A stretch of 64,000 nt of DNA from Lysobacter arseniciresistens ZS79 (GCF_000768335.1 NZ_AVPT01000001.1:62001-126000); one strand, 5' to 3'. Shown: positions 1-10,000, counted from the stretch's first letter. Program-made: numbers and translations. Notes: generated by a model not told the origin, from the letters alone.

Positions 1-1139
1 TTGGACGGGGCGTTGGCCGCCGGCGTCGCGCTACCGCCTTCCGACGACGCGACCGCCTTGCTCTCCGGCGCGCCGATCACCGCCACCGCGCTGCCATCGC
101 GCAACGCGGCCTTGCCGGCGACGACCACCTGTTCGCCCACCTCGACACCCTTGCGCACCTCGGCCCACTGGCCGTCGAGGTAGCCCAGCTCGACCGGCAC
201 CCGCGCGGCCTTGCCGTCGCGCACGACGAACACCGCCGCGTCGCTGCCGGCTTCCAGCAGTGCCGAGCGCGGCACCACGGTGGCATTGGCGCGGCGGTCG
301 TAGTCGATGCTGATGCGGCCGAACATGCCCGGCTGCAGCAGCCCGCCGCTGTCGAACTCGGTGATCACCCGGAACGTGCCGCTGCCGGCATCGACCACCG
401 GCGAGACCCGGTCGATCGTGCCGTCGAAGGTCTTGCCCGGCAGCGCGTCAACGCGCAGCGCCACCGGCAGGCCGGCCTGCATCGTCGCCAGTTCGCGCTC
501 GGGGACGTTGAGCACCGCCTCCAGCGTCGAGGTGTCGACGATGCGCACGATCGGCGTGTTGATCTGCACGAAGTTGCCCGGCTTGGGGGTCACCGAGGCG
601 ACCACGCCGCTGATCGGCGCCTTGACCGCGGCGTAGGACAGTTCGAGGTTGGCCAGCCGGTTGGCGGCGCGCGCGTTCTCCAGGTCGAAGCGGATCTGGT
701 CGTAGTCGGACGCGGCGATCAGCTGCTCCTTGGCGAGCGTCTGCGCGCGGGCGAACTGGTTCTGCAGCTTGTGCATCTGCGCGGCGGTCTGCGCGGCCTG
801 CAACTCGGCGCGCGAAGAGTCCAGCCGCACGAGGGTCTGGCCGGCGCGCACCACGTCGCCTTCCTCCACCAGCACGCTCAGGGCGACACCGGAGGTCTTG
901 GCAACCACCTGCGACTCGGCCGGCGCTTCCAGCGGCGCGGTGCCCGAGTAGCTGGCGGCGACCGCGCGCGTCTCGACCGGGGCGACCTCGACGGATATCG
1001 CTTCAGGCCCTTTCATGCCGCCGGCTCCCGCCTTGGCGTCGGCCGGCGGGCCACCCCCGCAGGCCGCCACCGACAGCGCGCAGGCCAGGGCGAGGACAAT
1101 GGCGCGGACCTGGCCGCGTGACATGGTGTGGTGGCGCAT
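1..1139 (-). CDS. RND efflux periplasmic adaptor lipoprotein, partial
   Basis: HlyD/AcrA-type membrane fusion protein that would link an inner-membrane RND pump to an outer-membrane channel. The frame runs off the left edge, so 379 N-terminal and central residues are seen. The N terminus is a lipoprotein signal with lipobox SVAAC (Cys27), so the protein should be anchored in the inner membrane and face the periplasm. A lipoyl half-motif (GVALSVLVEEGDVVRAGQ), a helical hairpin around QTAAQMHKLQNQFARAQ, the second lipoyl half (KAPISGVVASV) and beta-barrel sequence follow in family order. The chosen start is ATG at 1139; an in-frame ATG at 1124 is the alternative. The pump gene presumably lies outside the window. 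The exported substrate cannot be read from the sequence. Confidence 0.9.
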   Translation of the reverse strand, partial: MRHHTMSRGQVRAIVLALACALSVAACGGGPPADAKAGAGGMKGPEAISVEVAPVETRAVAASYSGTAPLEAPAESQVVAKTSGVALSVLVEEGDVVRAGQTLVRLDSSRAELQAAQTAAQMHKLQNQFARAQTLAKEQLIAASDYDQIRFDLENARAANRLANLELSYAAVKAPISGVVASVTPKPGNFVQINTPIVRIVDTSTLEAVLNVPERELATMQAGLPVALRVDALPGKTFDGTIDRVSPVVDAGSGTFRVITEFDSGGLLQPGMFGRISIDYDRRANATVVPRSALLEAGSDAAVFVVRDGKAARVPVELGYLDGQWAEVRKGVEVGEQVVVAGKAALRDGSAVAVIGAPESKAVASSEGGSATPAANAPS

Positions 1140-1314
1140 CGGGGGACCCCAGGAAAAGGTTGCAGGACGTTGTCTGCCGGGCGTATGCCGGTGTTGTATG
1201 TAGGTATATCACCCGCCTCCGGAACCACCATGCGCCAGAGGTCATGGTGAGCGACGGCACCACCCGCGATGCCGTTGTCCGGCGTCCGGGGTTCGTTGCA
1301 GGCGGGGCGCAAGC

Positions 1315-1320
1315 TATACT
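1315..1320 (+). promoter_or_regulatory. Candidate -10 box for the cytochrome c genes
   Basis: TATACT lies 90 bp before the first cytochrome start, in the only lower-GC stretch of the gap between the efflux adaptor and the cytochromes. No good -35 hexamer is found at 16-18 bp, so this is a weak call based on the -10 match alone. Confidence 0.3.
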
Positions 1321-1409
1321 CCACGGATTATGCGCCGGGGTTGCGGACACGCTCCGCCGCGCAGCCAGCTTCGATTCCCTGCCAGCTACCAGAGATTGCG
1401 GACTACGAC

Positions 1410-1775
1410 ATGATGCGACCGCTGACGATCGCCGCCTTGGCGCTTACCACTGCCTTCGCCACTCCGGCGCTGGCCCAGGACACCGCGGCCCCGGCGGCCG
1501 CAGCCGCTGCCGCCCCGGCCACGGGCGACATCGAGAAGGGCCGCCTGCTGACCTACACCTGCCAGGGCTGCCACGGCGTCGAGGGTTACAAGAACGCCTA
1601 CCCGAACTACCACGTGCCCAAGATCGGCGGCCAGTCGTCGGTCTACCTTGTCAACGCGCTGACCGCGTACCAGCAGGGCACCCGCGCGCACCCGACGATG
1701 CAGGCCCAGGCCGAGAGCTTCTCGGACCAGGACATCGCCGACATCGCCGCCTTCCTTTCCAGCCTGAGCAAGTGA
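1410..1775 (+). CDS. Periplasmic c-type cytochrome (c4/c553-like)
   Basis: Small class I cytochrome c of 121 residues, a soluble periplasmic electron carrier. A Sec signal peptide ends at about ALAQ (residue 23) and is followed by an Ala/Pro linker. The heme motif CQGCH is at residues 51-55, and a later Met in AHPTMQAQ is the likely sixth heme ligand. The ending SDQDIADIAAFLSSL is typical of the cytochrome c4/c553 fold. The start is ATG 1410 (a second ATG follows at 1413); the frame is open further upstream but that part does not look like protein. The next gene, 10 bp downstream, encodes a sister cytochrome, so the two are probably co-transcribed. The redox partner is not identified. Confidence 0.88.
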   Translation: MMRPLTIAALALTTAFATPALAQDTAAPAAAAAAAPATGDIEKGRLLTYTCQGCHGVEGYKNAYPNYHVPKIGGQSSVYLVNALTAYQQGTRAHPTMQAQAESFSDQDIADIAAFLSSLSK

Positions 1776-1785
1776 GCAGACGCCA

Positions 1786-2208
1786 ATGACGATCCGCAAC
1801 CTCGCATTCGCCCCTGCCCTTGCTTCCGCGCTGCTGCTGGCCGCCTGCTCGTCGGGGTCCGGCGACCACGCCGCCGCCGCGACGTCCTCCTCGGCCGGCC
1901 TGCCCCAGGGCAACATCGCCGCCGGCGAGCAGCTGGCCAACGCCAAGGGCGCCGCCACCGGCCAGTCGTGCGTCGATTGTCACGGCCCCGACGGCAACGC
2001 GCCGATCGATCCGAGCTATCCGAAGCTGGGTGGCCAGTTCGCCGACTACCTCGGCCACGCGCTGCAGGGCTACCGCAGCGGCGCGCGCGACCACGCGCTG
2101 ATGTCGGCGCAGGCGAAGGCGCTCACCGACCAGCAGATCGCCGACCTGTCGGTGTACTTCGCCTCGCGCGAGGGCGAGCTGGTCGACCTGAGCGGAATGG
2201 ACGACTGA
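1786..2208 (+). CDS. c-type cytochrome lipoprotein (c4-like)
   Basis: Second monoheme cytochrome c, 140 residues. The signal peptide ends in lipobox LLAAC (Cys21), so this carrier should be tethered to a membrane while its upstream neighbour is soluble. The heme motif CVDCH is at residues 62-66. PSYPKLGGQFADYLGHAL and ALMSAQAKALTDQQIADL match the cytochrome c4 pattern, with the Met as likely axial ligand. It lies 10 bp after the first cytochrome and ends just before a strong hairpin terminator, so the two genes form a compact operon. The pair looks like a diheme cytochrome c4 split into two proteins, which is an inference from domain similarity. Confidence 0.88.
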   Translation: MTIRNLAFAPALASALLLAACSSGSGDHAAAATSSSAGLPQGNIAAGEQLANAKGAATGQSCVDCHGPDGNAPIDPSYPKLGGQFADYLGHALQGYRSGARDHALMSAQAKALTDQQIADLSVYFASREGELVDLSGMDD

Positions 2209-2232
2209 CACGACGCACCAGCGCCCGACACG

Positions 2233-2261
2233 AAAAAGCCCGCCATCGCGCGGGCTTTTTC
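2233..2261. terminator. Bidirectional rho-independent terminator
   Basis: Inverted repeat AAAAAGCCCG/CGGGCTTTTT with a short loop lies between the convergent cytochrome and proline-rich membrane protein genes. The A and T runs on both sides let it work on both strands. Confidence 0.85.
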
Positions 2262-2290
2262 GTGGGCGTCGAACGGGCCGCGGTTGGCGG

Positions 2291-4060
2291 TCAACCGCCG
2301 CTCGCGGGCGGGCGGCTGCCGTTGCCTTCCTGCAGCTCGGGCTTGAACGGGATGTCGGGTGGCGGCCGCGCGGTCGCCGGCTGCTCGTTGAGGTTGGGGT
2401 CGCCGATGCCGCAGGCGCCACCCATGACCAGCATCACGGTGGTGCACTCGATGTACTTGCTGGTGCCGGGGATCGGGATGCGGATCGTGGTGACGCTCTT
2501 GCGCACCCATTCCTGCAGCAACGTCTCGTTCGGGCGCCAGTACTCGTCGAAGGCGGTCGGCTCGTAGTCGTTCGGTGGGCGCCGCAGCCAGGTGCCGGCG
2601 CGGTCGAGGTCGGCGATCTCCTCGGTGATGGTGCCAGGCGCCTGGCCGGGCGATGCCGAGCCGGGCGACTCCGCCAGGCGGACACTGCCGTCGCTGTTGT
2701 AGAGGCCGGGTGGCTCGCCGCGCTGGGCGCCGGGACGTTCGGTGTCCGACGCGCCCCAGTCGTCGGCGCGTTGCGGCGATGGCCAGCCACCGGGGGCCGG
2801 TGTCGGCTTGGGGCCGGCCATGGCCTGTGGCTTGGGCTCCGACGACGGGGAGGCGGCGGGCGTCGCCGGGGTGCCCGACATGTCAGGCGTCTTGGGCGCC
2901 GGTGTCGCTTCGGCGGCCGCGGTCGCCTCGGCCGGTGCGCTGTCGCGGGCGGGCGCTGGTGTGGGCGCGGCCGGTCTTGGCGTCGGCGCTTCGCGCGGCT
3001 CGACCTCGATCCGCCGCTCGCGCACACTCGCGACCGGCGCACGGATCCGCGGAACCTCCGCCGGCTCCGTCCGGATGACCGGCGCCGCCGGCCGCCGCAA
3101 GGGCACCGGTAGCTCGCGTACCGCCACCTCCGGCACGGTCGCCTGCAAGACCGGCTGGGCAACCGTCGGGGTCGGCAGGCGCTGCACAGTCGGCGCGCGG
3201 ACCTCCCGCGGAATCTCGACGACCTGCATCTCGGGCACCGTCGCCTCGAGTTCCGGCATCGCCACCGGAGGCGCCTCGATGCGCGTCGGCGGCGGCAGTA
3301 CGAACGTCTCCGACACGTCCGGCACCGGCTCGCTGACCGCCAGCGGCTGCGCGGCGGGTTCGGGTTCGGCCAGCGGCACCTCGCGCTCGGCCACCGCGGT
3401 CGATGGCAGCGGCACCACCGGCTGCGACATGTCGATCGGCTGCACCTCGAATGCGGGCGGCACCGGTAACGCTTCCGTCGTGGCCTCCGGCGGTGCGGGC
3501 GACGGCTGCTGCACGGCGGTCGCCGCCTGCGCCTCCGATGGTGCCGGTTGCGCGGCCGGTTGCACCGGTTGCGGCACGGGTTCCGCGTCCGGCCCGCCAC
3601 CGACGTCCTCCGGCGTGCCCTCGCCGATGTACTCGATCTGGACGACCAGTTCCTCGCCCTTCGGCGGCGGGTGCGCGGCGTTGATCAGGTCGAGGTACAT
3701 CAGCCAGACCAGCATCGCGGCGAGCAGCAGGTGCCAGGTTGCCGTGATGCCGCCGGCCAGCCAGCGCAGGCCGCGGTCCTGCGGCTCCGGGCGGTCCCAC
3801 TGCTGCCGCCACAGGGTGGTGAAAGCCTCCCAGCGGGTCAGCTCGCCGACCCGACGCGGCGGCGTCGCCAGCGGGCGCTGCAACAGCGTGGCCACCAGCG
3901 CGTCGGCCGGTGCGCCCGTCACCCGTCCCGGTCGGGCGCGCATCGCGTCGAACCATTGCTGCCACCCGGGCGGGAACTCCCCCGGCGGCCGGCGCCTGTG
4001 CGGCGCCAGCACCAGCAGGCGTCGCTGCAGTGCCTGGATCAGTGCGTCGGCTGAGATCAT
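2291..4060 (-). CDS. Proline-rich membrane protein with TonB-like architecture
   Basis: Large protein of 589 residues with no enzyme signature. It has a cytoplasmic basic N terminus of about 100 residues, one transmembrane helix near residues 105-125 (WHLLLAAMLVWLMYLDL), then about 300 residues rich in Pro, Ala, Val and Glu with repeated blocks such as VPEVAVRELPVPLRR. The C-terminal domain has two Cys (YIECTTVMLVMGGACGIG). A single N-terminal anchor with an extended periplasmic Pro-rich arm resembles TonB, but no TonB C-terminal domain is evident. Similar genes in Xanthomonas relatives are, from memory, called transmembrane repetitive proteins. ATG 4060 was chosen over the overlapping TTG 4063. 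It begins 19 bp after nfuA ends and is probably co-transcribed with it. Confidence 0.72.
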   Translation of the reverse strand: MISADALIQALQRRLLVLAPHRRRPPGEFPPGWQQWFDAMRARPGRVTGAPADALVATLLQRPLATPPRRVGELTRWEAFTTLWRQQWDRPEPQDRGLRWLAGGITATWHLLLAAMLVWLMYLDLINAAHPPPKGEELVVQIEYIGEGTPEDVGGGPDAEPVPQPVQPAAQPAPSEAQAATAVQQPSPAPPEATTEALPVPPAFEVQPIDMSQPVVPLPSTAVAEREVPLAEPEPAAQPLAVSEPVPDVSETFVLPPPTRIEAPPVAMPELEATVPEMQVVEIPREVRAPTVQRLPTPTVAQPVLQATVPEVAVRELPVPLRRPAAPVIRTEPAEVPRIRAPVASVRERRIEVEPREAPTPRPAAPTPAPARDSAPAEATAAAEATPAPKTPDMSGTPATPAASPSSEPKPQAMAGPKPTPAPGGWPSPQRADDWGASDTERPGAQRGEPPGLYNSDGSVRLAESPGSASPGQAPGTITEEIADLDRAGTWLRRPPNDYEPTAFDEYWRPNETLLQEWVRKSVTTIRIPIPGTSKYIECTTVMLVMGGACGIGDPNLNEQPATARPPPDIPFKPELQEGNGSRPPASGG

Positions 4061-4079
4061 CAACGACGCGGGGCCGGGT

Positions 4080-4676
4080 TCAGGCCGCGCCGCTGCGGCT
4101 GATGTACGGCGAAGCGCCGGTGTCGTGGTCGGTCGCGTCGCGCACCGCCGTCACCCCGGGGACCTTCTCCAGCAGGGTCTTCTCGATTCCGTTCTTGAGC
4201 GTCATGTCGGCCATGCCGCAACCGTGGCATCCGCCGCCGAAGCGCAGCACCACCACGCCCTCGGCGGTCACTTCCTCGATCGCGACGCTGCCGCGGTGCG
4301 CCGCCAGCTGCGGGTTGATCTCGTTCTCGACGATGTAGCGCACGCGCTCGACCAGCGAGGCGGACTCGCCCGGGGCGACGCCCTTGATCTTCGGCGCGCG
4401 GATCTGCAGCTGGCCGCCGGTGTCGCGGGTCTCGAAGTCGATCTCGGCGCCGTCGAGGTACGACGTGCTGGCCGCTTCCAGCCACAGGGTGAAGCCGTCG
4501 CAGTCGATCGCCCACTCGTCGCCGTGCAGGTCGCCGGGCTCGGCGAACTCCAGCCGCACGTCGGCGCGCGGGGTGCCGGCGTCGACGGCGGACAGCCGCA
4601 CGCCGAGGCCGGGCAGCGCCTCGCGTTCGATCAGCTTGCGGAAATGGGTCTGCGCGGATTCGGAAATCTGGATCAT
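4080..4676 (-). CDS. nfuA: Fe-S biogenesis protein NfuA
   Basis: Carrier that receives a [4Fe-4S] cluster from the scaffold machinery and passes it to apo-enzymes in the cytoplasm. It is 198 residues long, the usual length. The N-terminal half is a degenerate A-type carrier domain. The C-terminal NifU-like domain (about 105-180) holds the cluster-binding CxxC, Cys150 and Cys153, in [12 protein letters not shown]. The stop lies 19 bp before the proline-rich membrane protein gene on the same strand. phhB diverges upstream. Confidence 0.95.
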   Translation of the reverse strand: MIQISESAQTHFRKLIEREALPGLGVRLSAVDAGTPRADVRLEFAEPGDLHGDEWAIDCDGFTLWLEAASTSYLDGAEIDFETRDTGGQLQIRAPKIKGVAPGESASLVERVRYIVENEINPQLAAHRGSVAIEEVTAEGVVVLRFGGGCHGCGMADMTLKNGIEKTLLEKVPGVTAVRDATDHDTGASPYISRSGAA

Positions 4677-4777
4677 GCGGCTATTCTAGCGGCCTGCGCG
4701 CGGCAACACCGCGCCTGTCCTTCGTCCGACCGCCGTCGCTGCGTTTCGTTCAGTCGACCCCTGCCAGAGGAACCGCA

Positions 4778-5119
4778 ATGAACGACCTGATCCCCCTCGC
4801 CCGCGCCCACTGCGTCCCGCGCCGGGGCAGCGAACACAAGCTCAGCCAGGCCCGCATCCGCGAACTGCTGCCGGACATTCCCGGCTGGGAACTGGCGGAG
4901 GACGGCCACGCGCTGGTCAAGACGTACCGGTTCGACGACTACCACCGCACCATGGCGTTCGTGAACGCGCTGGCCTTCATCGCCCACCGCGAGGACCACC
5001 ACCCCGACCTAAGCGTGCATTACGACCGCTGCGTGGTGCGCTTCTCGACCCACGATGTCGGCGGCCTCAGCGAGAACGACTTCATCTGCGCGGCCAAGAC
5101 CGAGTCACTGACGGAGTAA
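4778..5119 (+). CDS. phhB: Pterin-4a-carbinolamine dehydratase
   Basis: Regenerates the pterin cofactor after phenylalanine hydroxylation by dehydrating 4a-hydroxytetrahydrobiopterin in the cytoplasm. It is 113 residues long with the family motif [11 protein letters not shown] at 72-82, whose two His residues are the catalytic pair. RBS-like AGAGGA precedes ATG 4778. The next gene starts four bases after its stop, so it probably shares the message with a TonB-domain lipoprotein. No phenylalanine hydroxylase gene is in view. Confidence 0.93.
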   Translation: MNDLIPLARAHCVPRRGSEHKLSQARIRELLPDIPGWELAEDGHALVKTYRFDDYHRTMAFVNALAFIAHREDHHPDLSVHYDRCVVRFSTHDVGGLSENDFICAAKTESLTE

Positions 5120-5123
5120 TGCC

Positions 5124-5552
5124 ATGAGCACGCACGCGATCGGCAGGTCCCACACGTCCATCCGCACCGCCCTCCTCGGCACCGCCCTGCTGGCGCTGCT
5201 GGCCGCCTGCGAGGGCGGCCCGCCCGACACCAGCATGATGGTCCCGCCGACCCAGCCGGTCGCGCTCGACACTCCGCCGCCGGCCTATCCGGCCGAGCTG
5301 GCCTGTTTCGACCGTGGCGGCACCGTCGGCCTGCTGATGAAGATCGGCGTGGACGGCTCGCCGGCCGACATCCGGGTCGAGACCAGCAGTGGCCACCCGC
5401 AGCTGGACCAGTCGGCGCTGGACGCGGTGCAGGGCTGGAAGTTTCGGCCGGCCACCCGCAACGGAAATCCGGTCGCCACCGACCTGCGCGTGCCGGTGAC
5501 CTTCAGCCCGCCGGACGTGCGCCCGGAGATGTGCTTCCAGTACGACGAATAG
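5124..5552 (+). CDS. TonB C-terminal domain lipoprotein
   Basis: 142-residue predicted lipoprotein: the signal ends in lipobox LLAAC (Cys29). The rest is a TonB C-terminal-type fold (YPAELACFDRGGTVGLLMKI, then LDQSALDAVQGWKFRPAT). There is no transmembrane helix to couple to ExbB/ExbD, so a classic energy-transducing role is unlikely; a periplasmic binding or structural role is more plausible. Two Cys in the mature part (LACFDR and EMCFQ) could form a disulfide. It follows phhB by four bases. Function not known. Confidence 0.8.
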   Translation: MSTHAIGRSHTSIRTALLGTALLALLAACEGGPPDTSMMVPPTQPVALDTPPPAYPAELACFDRGGTVGLLMKIGVDGSPADIRVETSSGHPQLDQSALDAVQGWKFRPATRNGNPVATDLRVPVTFSPPDVRPEMCFQYDE

Positions 5553-5573
5553 CCGCGGCGCCTCGCGCGAGGT

Positions 5574-6542
5574 TTACGCCAGCCGGTCGAGGACGTCGAC
5601 CAGCTCGGGGGCCAGCGGTGCGTTCAGCAGGTACTGGACCTTGCCGCCGTCGAGCGCGAACTCCAGCGTCGATGCATGCAGGAACAGCCGCTTCAATCCC
5701 GCCTGTTCGCGCAGCCGCTTGTTGACCGCGGGGTCGCCGTACTTGTCGTCGCCGGCAACCGCGTGGCCGATGTGGGCGGCGTGCACGCGGATCTGGTGGG
5801 TGCGCCCGGTCTCGATCCGCACCTCGCAGTAGGACTGCCCGCCGCGCCGCTCCAGCGCCCGGAAGTGGCTCAGCGACGGCTTGCCGGCCGGGGTGACCTG
5901 CACGTGGCGCTCGCCGCCCTGGCGCAGCCCGGCGTGCAGCGGTGCGTCCACGCTCATCACGCCATCGGGCATGCGGCCGGTCAGCAGCGCAAGGTAGCGC
6001 TTGGCGATGCCGCCCTCCCCGCGCATCAGCGCCTGCATCTCGGTCAGCGCCGAGCGCTTCTTGGCGATGACCAGCAGCCCCGACGTGTCGCGGTCGAGGC
6101 GGTGGACCAGTTCCAGCGTCTGGTTGGGACGCAGGGCGCGCATGGTCTCGATCGCGCCGAAACTGATCCCGCTGCCGCCGTGGCTGGCGACGCCGGACGG
6201 CTTGTTGAGCGCCAGCAGCCGCGCGTCCTCGTAGACGATCGCGGCGTCCAGCGCGTCCATGAAGCCCTTCGGCGGCGCCGGGCGGTCTCCCGGTTCAGCG
6301 AGACGCAACGGCGGGATCCGCACCTCGTCCCCACCCTCGAGCTTGCGTTCCGCCTTCGCCCGGCCACCGTTCACCCGCACCTGGCCGGAGCGGACCAGCT
6401 TGTAGATCAACGACTTGGGCGCACCCTTGAGCTGGCCCAGCAGGAAGTTGTCGAGCCGCTGGCCGGCGCGCTCATCGGGCACCCGCACGGTGCGGGCGCC
6501 GGCACGGTTCTCACCGGCGTCGGGGTTGGCTGAATGGGGCAT
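5574..6542 (-). CDS. rluC: 23S rRNA pseudouridine synthase, RluC/RluD family
   Basis: Converts uridines of 23S rRNA to pseudouridine. It is 322 residues long with an N-terminal S4 RNA-binding domain (about 20-80) and a RluA-type catalytic domain. Motif HRLDRDTSG at 147-155 places the catalytic Asp at 150; GRTHQIRVH and a family-typical C terminus follow. It is divergent from rne as in Escherichia coli, which favours RluC (positions 955, 2504 and 2580 in E. coli) over RluD. The start is ATG 6542. Confidence 0.93.
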   Translation of the reverse strand: MPHSANPDAGENRAGARTVRVPDERAGQRLDNFLLGQLKGAPKSLIYKLVRSGQVRVNGGRAKAERKLEGGDEVRIPPLRLAEPGDRPAPPKGFMDALDAAIVYEDARLLALNKPSGVASHGGSGISFGAIETMRALRPNQTLELVHRLDRDTSGLLVIAKKRSALTEMQALMRGEGGIAKRYLALLTGRMPDGVMSVDAPLHAGLRQGGERHVQVTPAGKPSLSHFRALERRGGQSYCEVRIETGRTHQIRVHAAHIGHAVAGDDKYGDPAVNKRLREQAGLKRLFLHASTLEFALDGGKVQYLLNAPLAPELVDVLDRLA

Positions 6543-7028
6543 CCGTCGTGGGTTATCTGTTACACTCGCGACGCGAGATAAGGTTTTGATTTCGCAGGGA
6601 CTTCCCCCTGGCGACCCGGCGCGGCCGCGGCGTCAACCGGGAGGACGGGGCCAAAAGCCCCACCTGCGATTCCGTTCCACGCCTGACCACTGCCCAGTGC
6701 CGGTACTTCAGCACGGGCAGCCATGTTAGCAGCGACGGCCCGGCTGAACCGACCCTCGTCCGGCGGGTCAAACCGCCTGTAATGAACACGCCCCGCGCGG
6801 CGCCAAGGCATCCGCCAACCGCAGCCGCCGGCCCGAAATACAGGAAAGCAGTACACAAGCGCTCCCGCGGCATGCCGTGGTGTCGTAGCGCTGGAAATAG
6901 TCAGGTCGCGCCGGCGCGCGCACGGGTTGCTCCAAACAGCACCCTGCACAGTCGCGAAGGCGGGGCCCGGTGGTCCAGAAGCGAAACGCCACGGCGTTCC
7001 GCGCGGTAGAGCGCGCGAGGACGCAACA
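6543..7028 (+). other. Long leader/intergenic region of rne
   Basis: 486 bp without a credible gene between the divergent rluC and rne. It is GC-rich with many short inverted repeats and ends in GAGG about nine bases before the rne ATG. In E. coli the rne message has a roughly 360-nt leader that folds into hairpins cut by RNase E itself, giving autoregulation. The length and position here fit the same idea, but the fold was not computed. Short open frames in it lack coding character. Confidence 0.6.
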
Positions 7029-10000
7029 ATGAAGCGCATGCTGATCAATGCGACGCAGGCGGAAGAACTGCGCGTAGCGATTGTCGACGGACAGAACCTG
7101 TACGACATCGACATCGAGCAACCGTCGAAGGAACAGAAGAAGTCCAACATCTACAAGGGCAAGATCACCCGCCTCGAGCCCTCGCTCGAGGCCGCGTTCG
7201 TCGAGTACGGCGCTGCCCGCCACGGCTTCCTGCCGCTGAAGGAAATCTCCCGCGACTACTACCAGTCCGGCGTCGACCCCAACAAGGCCGGCCTGAAGGA
7301 ACTGCTGCGCGAAGGCCAGGAAGTGGTCGTGCAGGTCGACAAGGAGGAGCGCGGCAACAAGGGCGCCGCCCTGACCACGTTCATCTCGCTGGCTGGCCGC
7401 TACATGGTGCTGATGCCGAACTCGCCGACCGCCGGCGGCGTCTCGCGCCGGATCGAGGGCGACGACCGCGCCGAGCTCAAGAAGGCGATGGACAGCCTGA
7501 ACATCCCCGACGACATGGGCGTGATCATCCGCACCGCCGGCGTCGGCCGCGATGCCGAAGAGCTGCAGTGGGACCTCGACTACCTGCTGCAGGTCTGGAA
7601 GTCGGTCGCCGAGGCCGCCCTGAGCAAGCCGGCGCCGTTCCTGATCTACCAGGAGTCGCGCCTGATCATCCGCGCCCTGCGCGACTACATGCGCCCGGAC
7701 GTCGGCGAGATCCTGGTCGACACCGAGGAGATGTACGCCGAGGCGCGGGAGTTCGTCGAACAGGTGATGCCGCACAACCTGCGCAAGCTCAAGCACTACA
7801 CCGACGACGTCCCGCTGTTCAACCGCTTCCAGATCGAGTCGCAGATCGAGAACGCCTACGAGCGTGAAGTGCGCCTGCCGTCCGGCGGCGCGCTGGTGAT
7901 CGACCAGACCGAGGCGCTGACCGCGGTCGACGTCAACTCGGCACGCGCCACCAAGGGCAGCGACATCGAGGAAACCGCGTTCCACACCAACCTGGAAGCG
8001 GCCGAGGAAGTCGCCCGCCAGATGCGCCTGCGCGACCTCGGCGGGCTGGTGGTGATCGACTTCATCGACATGTCGTCCAACAAGCACCAGCGCGAAGTGG
8101 AGAACCGCCTGCAGCACGCGCTGCGGCAGGACCGTGCGCGCGTGCAGGTCGGCCGGATCTCGCGCTTCGGCCTGCTGGAAATGAGCCGCCAGCGGCTGCG
8201 CCCGAGCCTGGGCGAGTCGAGCCAGATCGTCTGCCCGCGCTGCGAGGGCCACGGCCGCATGCGTTCGGTCGAGTCGCTGTCGCTGTCGATCCTGCGCGTC
8301 GCCGAAGAGCACGCGATGAAGGACAACACCGGCCAGGTGCTGGTGCAGGCGCCGACCGAGATCGCGACCTTCCTGCTCAACGAGAAGCGCCGCGCGCTGA
8401 GCGAGATCGAGCGCCGCCACGACGCGCCGATCGTGATCGTCGCCGACGAGCAGCTGCACACCCCGCATTACGAGGTTACCCGTATCCGCGAGAACGAGCT
8501 CGGCGAGGAGACCAGCCGCCCGAGCTACCACCGTGGCACGCCGCGCAAGCTGCCGACCCACGCGCTGACCAAGGCCCACCTCAACATCCCGGCGGCGCCG
8601 GCGGTGACCAACGTCAAGCCGGCCCAGCCGGCCCCGCTGCGCGAGCCGCGCGAACCGGTCCCCGCCCCGGCGCCGGTCGCGCCGGTGGTCACACCGACGC
8701 ATTCGGTCGGCGTGGTCGAGCGGATCATGCGCTTCTTCCGAGGCAGCGCGCCGGCCGCCGAGACGGAATCGTCGAACCGCAGCCGGTCGTCGGAAGGCCG
8801 CGGACGCGGTGATCGCAACGACCGCGGCGAACGCAGCGGCCAGCGCCGAGGCAAGCAGGGTCGCGACGGTCGCCGTGACGAGCAGTCGCGCGACGGCCAG
8901 CGCCAGCAGCGCAACGGCCAGGCGCAGGAGCAGGCGCCCGGTCGCGGTGGCAAGCAGGGCCGGCAGAAGCAGCCGCGCGCGCAGGCTGACGAGCGCAACC
9001 GCAATGGCACCGCCCAGGCCGCTTCGACCGAACAGGCCGAAGCCCAGGCGCCCAAGCCGCCGCGCCAGCCGCGTGCCGAGAAGCCCCGCAGGGATGCCGA
9101 GCAGGCTCCGGCGACCGAGGCGGTTGCGGCCGTGACGGCTGCGGCTGTCGCAACGAACGCCGAGGTTGCCGCCCCTACCGAGACCGCGAAGCCGCAGGTC
9201 GAGGACACGACCGCCGCCACCCCGTCACCCACGCAGAACGCCAGCACTTCCGAACAGGGCGAAGCCGGCGCCGAAGGCGGCCGTCGCCGTCGTGGCCGTC
9301 GCGGCGGCCGCCGCCGCCGTCGCGGTGCTGGTGAGAACGCCACGGCCGAGGGCCAGGCGAACACCGACGCGCTGGACGACATCGACGCCGACGCCGACGC
9401 CGACAACACCGCTCCCGTCGCCACCCGCTCGCAGCCGGAGTTCGACTTCGACGACGGCGCAACCGCGAGCGCTCCCGAGGCGCCGGCTCCCGACAGCGCT
9501 CCGCGCACCGGCCGTACCCGCAAGCCGGCGGCGACGTCCGGGCAAGCCGAAAGCAGCCCGGCAACCGTCGCCGCGGCGGTCGTCGCGCCGGTTGCGGCAG
9601 AGGCCGTCCACACGGGCGATGCCCCGTCGAACGTGACCGAATCGCCGGACGTCGCCGCCGCGCAGGCAGCGCCGGTCGAGGCCCAGGCTCCCGCCGTACC
9701 GTCGCCCTCCCCTGCCGAAACCGCAGCCCGGCTGGCTGGCGGTGGCACGTCGGACGAGAAGCCTTCGACGGACCAGCCGACCCCCGTGGTCGAGCAGGCG
9801 ATCGTCGAGGACGAGGTGGTCCCGGCCCCGGTGCCCGCCAACGAGTCCGCCGTGGTCGAAACCGCGGTGGTCGAGGAGGAGGTCATCACCCCGGCCGCAC
9901 CGACGGGCGACGTCATCGAGCCCCCGGCCGATTCGCCGTCCGCCGACATCGAGCGCGGCGCCGCGGCCGGCGTGAACGGCGCCGGCGCCGCCGCGCAACC

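Noticed and set aside
2742-4781. 679-codon plus-strand open frame opposite the proline-rich protein and nfuA
   Set aside because: It is antisense to two well-supported genes, has Gly/Ser/Thr monotony from GC-rich codons and no domain; a shadow frame.
6768-8702. 644-codon minus-strand open frame through the rne leader and catalytic domain
   Set aside because: Antisense to the conserved RNase E catalytic half; no protein family signature.
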